A model generated the notes under the pieces. That model did not search any database and was not told where the DNA came from. It saw only the letters and a program-made list of their open reading frames with translations. Of a DNA stretch of 10,464 nucleotides, positions 6,563 through 10,464 are shown one piece after another. Each line of letters begins with the position of its first letter. Positions within the stretch are counted from its first letter, which is position 1. This DNA comes from an uncultured Limosilactobacillus sp. (GTDB lineage: Bacteria; Bacillota; Bacilli; Lactobacillales; Lactobacillaceae), in assembly GCF_934202235.1 (NCBI RefSeq), contig NZ_CAKPXS010000053.1, positions 1 to 10,464 on the forward strand, written 5' to 3'. A program made the position numbers and the translations under genes.

Positions 6563-6591
6563 TTGCACCGCTCCGGCTGGTCTTGTATAAT
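6563..6591 (+). promoter_or_regulatory. Promoter of the laf glycolipid operon
   Basis: -35 TTGCAC (6563-6568) and a perfect -10 TATAAT (6586-6591) with a 17-base spacer, 14 bases after the ptsI stop codon. The expected start is near 6598, giving a leader of about 55 bases. Confidence 0.78.
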
Positions 6592-6651
6592 GGTCGTTGT
6601 TTTAGGTACGAGCGATTTAGTGATTAATAACTGACAAAAGGGGCTTTCACG

Positions 6652-7863
6652 GTGAATATCGGCTTGTTTACAGACACATACTTTCCACAAGTTAGTGGGG
6701 TGGCGACGTCCATCAAGACGTTGCGTGACGAGCTGATTGCGCAGGGCCACCATGTGTATATTTTCACAACCACCGACCCGCTTGCCAAGCACGACGACGT
6801 GGAAAATGGCATTTACCGGTTTAAAAGCATTCCTTTCGTTTCCTTTACTGAACGGCGGATTGCCTTAACTGGCTGGGTGCGAGTGCTACGTCTCGCGAAG
6901 AAACTCAAGTTGGATATTGTCCACAACCAAACGGAATTTTCCCTAGGATTGATGGGAAAAGAAGTTGCTCATTCGTTGGGGATACCGTGCATCCATACTT
7001 ATCACACCATGTATAACGACTACCTCCACTACGTTGCCAATGGTAAAATTTTAAAGCCACGTGACGTCGCTAAACTCGTGCGGTTTTACATGAAAAATAT
7101 CACCGGGGTAATTGCGCCGAGTGAGCGGGTGTTAGACACACTGTTAGATTACGGCGTGACGGCGCCCATTCGGGTGATTCCCACCGGGGTAAACCTGCGT
7201 GTTTATAGCCAGAGAAACTCAGCCGCGCAGTTGCTGAAGCTGCGCCACAGGTGGGGTTATGAGGCAGACACCCCAGTGTTGCTATCGTTGTCTCGCCTGG
7301 CCTACGAAAAAAATATCCACGCCGTCATTGAAGCGATGCCAGATATTTTAGCTCAGCGCCCCGATGCCCGTTTGCTGATTGTTGGTGACGGCCCGGCCCG
7401 GCCAACGTTGGAACGGCAGGTCAAGGAAATGAACCTTCAGGAAGTCGTCCAATTTACTGGGGTCGTGCCAAATGAAGAAGTGCATAGCTATTACCAAATG
7501 GCTGACGTTTTAGTCTCAGCTTCCGATACCGAGACACAGGGACTTACCTATATTGAGGCATTGGCATCGGACCTACCGATTGTCGTGATGCGTAGCCCCT
7601 ACACTGATGAGCTGATTGATAGTCCGGTTATTGGTCGCAGTTTTCAGAAGCGGGCAGACCTGGTTGCCGGTGTTCTCTACTACTTGAACCACAAGTCAAC
7701 TGCTGCAGAAACACAGCGGCGGCAAGAAAAATTGACTTCCATTTCGGCGGAGGTCTTCGTGAAACGAGTAGTCGAGTTTTACCATGAATGTCAACGAATT
7801 CGGACCGCTCAGCTTGCAACACAGTCACACGGTTTGTTTCATAGGAGTAAAAATGAGCGATGA
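6652..7863 (+). CDS. lafA: LafA-like diacylglycerol glucosyltransferase (GT4 family)
   Basis: Predicted to transfer glucose from UDP-glucose to diacylglycerol at the inner face of the membrane, giving monoglucosyl-diacylglycerol, the first step to the lipoteichoic acid glycolipid anchor. The 403-residue GT-B fold protein begins with the acceptor-side motif GLFTDTYFPQVSGVATS (4-20), typical of this group. NQTEFSLG and HTYHTMYNDY follow. In the donor-side half, the GT4 E-x7-E motif is ETQGLTYIE (294-302), preceded by GDGPARP. No transmembrane segment is seen; such enzymes bind the membrane peripherally. It starts with GTG, supported by AAAAGGGG (6637-6643 region) 8 bases upstream. Its stop overlaps the start of the next gene (ATGA). 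Sugar and linkage are inferred from the LafA family of Listeria, streptococci and lactobacilli. Confidence 0.87.
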   Translation: MNIGLFTDTYFPQVSGVATSIKTLRDELIAQGHHVYIFTTTDPLAKHDDVENGIYRFKSIPFVSFTERRIALTGWVRVLRLAKKLKLDIVHNQTEFSLGLMGKEVAHSLGIPCIHTYHTMYNDYLHYVANGKILKPRDVAKLVRFYMKNITGVIAPSERVLDTLLDYGVTAPIRVIPTGVNLRVYSQRNSAAQLLKLRHRWGYEADTPVLLSLSRLAYEKNIHAVIEAMPDILAQRPDARLLIVGDGPARPTLERQVKEMNLQEVVQFTGVVPNEEVHSYYQMADVLVSASDTETQGLTYIEALASDLPIVVMRSPYTDELIDSPVIGRSFQKRADLVAGVLYYLNHKSTAAETQRRQEKLTSISAEVFVKRVVEFYHECQRIRTAQLATQSHGLFHRSKNER

Positions 7864-8888
7864 TTACTATTAACATGTTTTCTTCTGCTGATAAGGTGGC
7901 TGGCCAGGGAGTGGGCAGTGCTTATTTAGAGTTAATTAAGATGCTCAAGGACCGTTTTAGTGACGAATTTGAGATTAATATCAACCGCTATACAAAAAGT
8001 CAGATCAGTCATTATCACACGATTGACCTGCCTTTTTACTTTTCCACCTTTTCCAAGAAGCGCGGCCGTAAAATTGGTTACGTTCACTTTTTGCCAGAGA
8101 CCCTGGAAGGCAGTTTGAAGATTCCACAACCATTTAAGGGGATTTTTTACCGCTACGTCATCGCATTTTATAAGCGAATGGACGAACTGGTGGTTGTCAA
8201 TCCGACCTTTATCGATCAATTGGTGGCCTACGGGATTCCCCGCGAAAAGGTCACCTATATTCCTAATTTTGTTGATAGCCAGGAGTTTCACCCGTTGACG
8301 GTGGCAAAGAAGTTGGCCCTTCGTCAGCAACTGGGGATTTCACCAACGAAGTTTGTCGTCCTCGGCAGCGGTCAGATTCAGGAACGCAAGGGCGTGTTCG
8401 ATTTCATTCGCCTGGCTAAACAAAACCCGCAAGTACAGTTCATCTGGGCGGGTGGTTTTTCCTTTGGCAGGATTACCGATGGTTACCCGCAATTAAAAAA
8501 GGTGGTCGATAACCCGCCAGCTAACTTGCTGTTTCCGGGAATCGTTAGTCGTCAGCGAATTAACGAGTTGAATAACGTGGCGGACCTATTTTTGCTGCCC
8601 TCTTATAATGAATTGTTCCCGATGTCGGTCCTGGAAGCCTTTAGTAGCGGCACCCCAGTGATGCTCCGGGATCTGGACTTGTACCATGCGATTATTCAAG
8701 GGGACTATCTTCCGGCAAAAGACGTCAGTCAGATGCAGGAAAAAATAACCGAGTTGGTGGCGGACCCAACTCAGCTAACCCGGTGGCAAGAGAAAGCGCG
8801 TCAGGCTTCTCAACGTTATTCGAAGGGACACTTGGCGGAGCGCTGGCACGAATTTTATACCGAACAAGCGGCAGGAGTAAACGGATGA
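7860..8888 (+). CDS. lafB: LafB-like glycolipid glycosyltransferase (GT4 family)
   Basis: Predicted to add the second sugar, glucose or galactose, to monoglucosyl-diacylglycerol, making the diglycosyl lipid that anchors lipoteichoic acid and balances membrane curvature. The 342-residue protein has a donor-binding loop GSGQIQERKGVFDF and the GT4 motif ELFPMSVLE (251-259). Its N-terminal half contains the basic, aromatic stretch around YRYVIAFYKRMDE expected near the membrane. The start ATG overlaps the stop of lafA by four bases, and AGGAG (7843-7847) lies 12 bases upstream. A nearby ATG at 7853 is out of frame and closes after six codons. Synteny with Listeria lafA-lafB-lafC supports the role. 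In lactobacilli the enzyme may use UDP-galactose; sequence alone does not decide this. Confidence 0.84.
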   Translation: MITINMFSSADKVAGQGVGSAYLELIKMLKDRFSDEFEININRYTKSQISHYHTIDLPFYFSTFSKKRGRKIGYVHFLPETLEGSLKIPQPFKGIFYRYVIAFYKRMDELVVVNPTFIDQLVAYGIPREKVTYIPNFVDSQEFHPLTVAKKLALRQQLGISPTKFVVLGSGQIQERKGVFDFIRLAKQNPQVQFIWAGGFSFGRITDGYPQLKKVVDNPPANLLFPGIVSRQRINELNNVADLFLLPSYNELFPMSVLEAFSSGTPVMLRDLDLYHAIIQGDYLPAKDVSQMQEKITELVADPTQLTRWQEKARQASQRYSKGHLAERWHEFYTEQAAGVNG

Positions 8889-9904
8889 GTAGGAAAAACT
8901 GGCTGGTTTTAATTCTAATGGTAGTGGCTGGTTGCGGCATTTTTACTTATTCGATGCGGGATCAGAACCTTCACTTAATTATGACGGAATTAACGCGGAT
9001 GAACTGGGGCTGGTTTCTCGTTGCTGTTATTTGCATCTGCTTATATCTGGGGCTTGAGGGGGTCGTGGATAAGCTCTTTCTTACTAACCGTTACCCTGAC
9101 TTTACCTGGAAAGACGCATTGCGTTTGCCGCCAATCGAGCAACTATTCAATGGGATTACCCCCTTTTCAACTGGCGGGCAACCTGCCCAACTGGTGGCAT
9201 TATTGCAATCCGGTGTTGAAGGGGGAATGGCCAGCTCTGTCTTGCTGATGAAGTTCGTGGTATTTCAATCAATGATTGTCATCAGTTTTCTGGTTAGTTT
9301 ATTGATTGGCTTTCACTATATAGCTGAAAAGCTTCAAGCGTTATCATTATTGGTGATTCTGGGCTTTGTCGTGCACTTATCAGTGATTGTTGCCTTGCTC
9401 TTAGTGATGTACTGGTATGGTTTTACTAAACGGGCCGCTAACTTGCTCATCAAACCGGCGTCGTGGTTTATGAAACCGCAGAATTACCAACGGATGGTTC
9501 AAAAGCTCAACGAAAAGATCGATACCTTTTACCAGGAAAGCATCAAGATGAAAAGTGAATATGGGAAATTGGCGCAAGTTTCAGTGGTGACAATTGCACA
9601 GTTGTTTTTTTACTATGCTATCCCGTATTTCATTATGTTGGCGCTCGGAATTCACGGAATCAACTTTGTGATGGTCATGAGCTTACACGTGCTGATCTTT
9701 ATGATTATTTCTCTTTTCCCTATCCCGGGTGGAACAGGGGGGGCCGAGTATAGTTTTGCTGTGCTTTTTAGTAGTTTTATGCATTCCAGCAGCAAGTTAG
9801 TGCTAGCAATGATTCTTTGGCGAATTCTGACGTATTACTTTTGTATGTTTGCGGGGATGGTTTGCGTTGTGCTGAAACCTGACCGTGTTAAGCAGGGAAA
9901 GTAG
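8885..9904 (+). CDS. LafC-like membrane protein, flippase/LPG-synthase TM family
   Basis: Polytopic membrane protein of 339 residues in the UPF0104 family, related to the membrane half of lysylphosphatidylglycerol synthase (MprF). About seven hydrophobic segments are seen, near residues 6-23, 41-60, 116-143, 153-178, 232-256, 258-280 and 303-330. Two conserved polar stretches stand out: FNGITPFSTGGQPAQ (88-102) and FPIPGGTGGAEYSF (278-291). By position it matches LafC of the Listeria laf operon, and it may help move glycolipid across the membrane or present it to lipoteichoic acid synthesis; the exact activity is not settled. The start at 8885 overlaps the lafB stop (ATGA), with AGGAG (8873-8877) 7 bases upstream. 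A longer open frame from 8783 lies wholly within lafB and is not used. No aminoacyl-transferase domain is attached, so it is not a full MprF. Confidence 0.85.
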   Translation: MSRKNWLVLILMVVAGCGIFTYSMRDQNLHLIMTELTRMNWGWFLVAVICICLYLGLEGVVDKLFLTNRYPDFTWKDALRLPPIEQLFNGITPFSTGGQPAQLVALLQSGVEGGMASSVLLMKFVVFQSMIVISFLVSLLIGFHYIAEKLQALSLLVILGFVVHLSVIVALLLVMYWYGFTKRAANLLIKPASWFMKPQNYQRMVQKLNEKIDTFYQESIKMKSEYGKLAQVSVVTIAQLFFYYAIPYFIMLALGIHGINFVMVMSLHVLIFMIISLFPIPGGTGGAEYSFAVLFSSFMHSSSKLVLAMILWRILTYYFCMFAGMVCVVLKPDRVKQGK

Positions 9905-9913
9905 GGTGATTAT

Positions 9914-10159
9914 ATGGACACTGATTTGTCACAGATTATTAACCGGTTAGTGGCGATGGTTGATGATCGCCACCCGGGAGTTCAGTCACGGATGTTCAAT
10001 CTCTATGGTATTCCCCTGTGTGAGGTTCAATATTTTCCGAAGAATCATCGGTTTAGGGTAGAGAAGTTTCGTCCTGAACAACATTTTGAATTCGACAAAT
10101 TGGACCTGGCCGCCATTGAGATTTATCAGTGTCTGGAAGATTTTCGAGAAAGTTTTTAA
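9914..10159 (+). CDS. YkuJ / DUF1797 family protein
   Basis: A small cytoplasmic protein of 81 residues, conserved in Firmicutes and of unknown function. The family pattern is visible: an N-terminal helix LSQIINRLVAMVDD (5-18), an EVQYFPKNHRFRVEKF segment, and the end FDKLDLAAIEIYQCLEDF, resembling the FDNIDLIAMEIFELL-type end of B. subtilis YkuJ relatives. The start lies 9 bases after the LafC-like gene's stop. AGGGTGA (9903-9909) gives a close, 4-base spacing. It is the last gene of the glycolipid transcription unit. No intrinsic terminator follows, and the first rRNA promoter begins 7 bases beyond the stop codon. No functional link to glycolipid synthesis is known to me. Confidence 0.82.
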   Translation: MDTDLSQIINRLVAMVDDRHPGVQSRMFNLYGIPLCEVQYFPKNHRFRVEKFRPEQHFEFDKLDLAAIEIYQCLEDFRESF

Positions 10160-10166
10160 AAAGTGA

Positions 10167-10195
10167 TTGACGATTTTTCTTGTGGCTGGTATAGT
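10167..10195 (+). promoter_or_regulatory. rrn promoter P1
   Basis: -35 TTGACG (10167-10172), 17-base spacer and -10 TATAGT (10190-10195). Its -35 begins 7 bases after the stop codon of the YkuJ-family gene. Confidence 0.72.
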
Positions 10196-10241
10196 AATTT
10201 ATGCTGTTTCAGGAAGTAAACGAAAACGTTGAAATTAAGGG

Positions 10242-10269
10242 TTGACAGCCCAAGGTTTTCTGTTAAACT
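10242..10269 (+). promoter_or_regulatory. rrn promoter P2
   Basis: -35 TTGACA (10242-10247), a perfect consensus, with a 16-base spacer and -10 TAAACT (10264-10269). Confidence 0.65.
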
Positions 10270-10328
10270 GAAATAGTTGTTGACAGTTTCAAGCGCTAAT
10301 TTCGATTGAAAACATCATGAATTTGTTC

Positions 10329-10357
10329 TTGACGTCAGCTAAACAGTTTGATATACT
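10329..10357 (+). promoter_or_regulatory. rrn promoter P3 (proximal)
   Basis: -35 TTGACG (10329-10334), 17-base spacer and -10 TATACT (10352-10357). The likely start is at A10363 or G10364, just before the leader hairpin. This is the promoter nearest to the rRNA genes. Confidence 0.78.
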
Positions 10358-10368
10358 GTAAAAGTTGT

Positions 10369-10388
10369 TGATACGAGTTATCGTATCA
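10369..10388 (+). repeat. Perfect leader hairpin after rrn P3
   Basis: TGATACGA and TCGTATCA form a perfect 8-base inverted repeat with a GTTA loop. In a P3 transcript it would start about five bases from the 5' end. No T run follows, so it is not a terminator. Confidence 0.65.
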
Positions 10389-10396
10389 GCAAGGTA

Positions 10397-10418
10397 GACC
10401 TTTGAAAACTGAACAAAG
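10397..10418 (+). promoter_or_regulatory. boxA-like rRNA antitermination motif
   Basis: The core CTTTGAAAACTGAACAAAG resembles the CTTTGAAAACTAAACA motif of Bacillus rRNA leaders, which carries boxA. It recurs in leaders and spacers of Lactobacillus rRNA operons. Nus-factor recruitment is the expected role. Confidence 0.65.
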
Positions 10419-10444
10419 TTTCGACGAACACAAATGTGCAGGGT

Positions 10445-10464
10445 CCTTGATCTTCGGATCGAGG
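10445..10464 (+). repeat. UUCG-loop hairpin in the rRNA leader
   Basis: CCTTGATC and GATCGAGG pair over 8 bases with one G-U pair and a TTCG loop, an exceptionally stable tetraloop. It ends exactly at the window edge, so the stem may be longer. It may belong to the 5' processing region of the rRNA precursor. Confidence 0.6.

Larger units (their letters stand above)
10160..10464 (+). promoter_or_regulatory. rRNA operon promoter and leader region
   Basis: These 305 bases hold no protein gene. They carry three tandem promoters, a perfect hairpin, the motif GACCTTTGAAAACTGAACAA at 10397-10416 and a final UUCG hairpin. The motif is typical of the leader and spacers of Lactobacillus rRNA operons and acts as a boxA-like antitermination signal in related bacteria. 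A 16S rRNA gene is expected just past the right edge; none of its sequence is in the window. Confidence 0.82.

Noticed and set aside
8783..8884. Longer N-terminus for the LafC-like protein
   Set aside because: It lies in a second frame of lafB; the ATG at 8885 has a ribosome binding site and the normal stop-start overlap.
10214..10228. cre-like sequence AAGTAAACGAAAACG downstream of rrn P1
   Set aside because: It misses the conserved T of the core and one end position; AT-rich promoter DNA makes such matches common.
10280..10285. A fourth TTGACA in the rRNA promoter region
   Set aside because: No acceptable -10 box was found at 15-19 bases downstream.

Overview
The window reads as chromosomal DNA of a low-GC Gram-positive bacterium. 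The most likely host is a heterofermentative lactobacillus, possibly a moderately GC-rich Limosilactobacillus such as L. fermentum. That is an inference from gene content (ClpE with a CtsR box, HPr with a regulatory Ser46, laf glycolipid genes, a MucBP-domain protein), strong purine-rich ribosome binding sites and a Lactobacillus-type rRNA leader. No transposase, phage gene, CRISPR array or tRNA was seen.

Left part, all on the minus strand: clpE (1756-4032), then a two-gene unit made of a MucBP/SH3-like protein (905-1612) and proC (119-886). A good intrinsic terminator (1710-1738) ends clpE. clpE has a strong promoter with a CtsR operator at the start of its transcript. A near-perfect CIRCE element (the HrcA operator) lies midway between the clpE promoter and the divergent promoter of a small 60-residue gene (4252-4434).

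Middle part, plus strand: the small unknown gene, then ptsH (HPr) and ptsI (enzyme I) with their own promoter. HPr carries both His15 and Ser46. Enzyme I keeps the C-terminal catalytic residues, but the signature around its phosphorylated His187 is unusual.

Right part, plus strand: a tightly overlapping glycolipid operon. It holds LafA-like and LafB-like glycosyltransferases, a seven-segment LafC-like membrane protein, and a small YkuJ/DUF1797 protein. Together the first three are expected to make diglycosyl-diacylglycerol, the membrane glycolipid and lipoteichoic acid anchor.

The last 305 bases hold no gene. They contain three tandem strong promoters, a perfect hairpin, a boxA-like rRNA leader motif and a UUCG-loop hairpin cut by the window edge. 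A 16S rRNA gene should start just beyond the right end. The best candidates for something new are the CtsR/CIRCE divergent control region with its small gene, the atypical enzyme I active site, and the signal-less MucBP/SH3-like protein next to proC.
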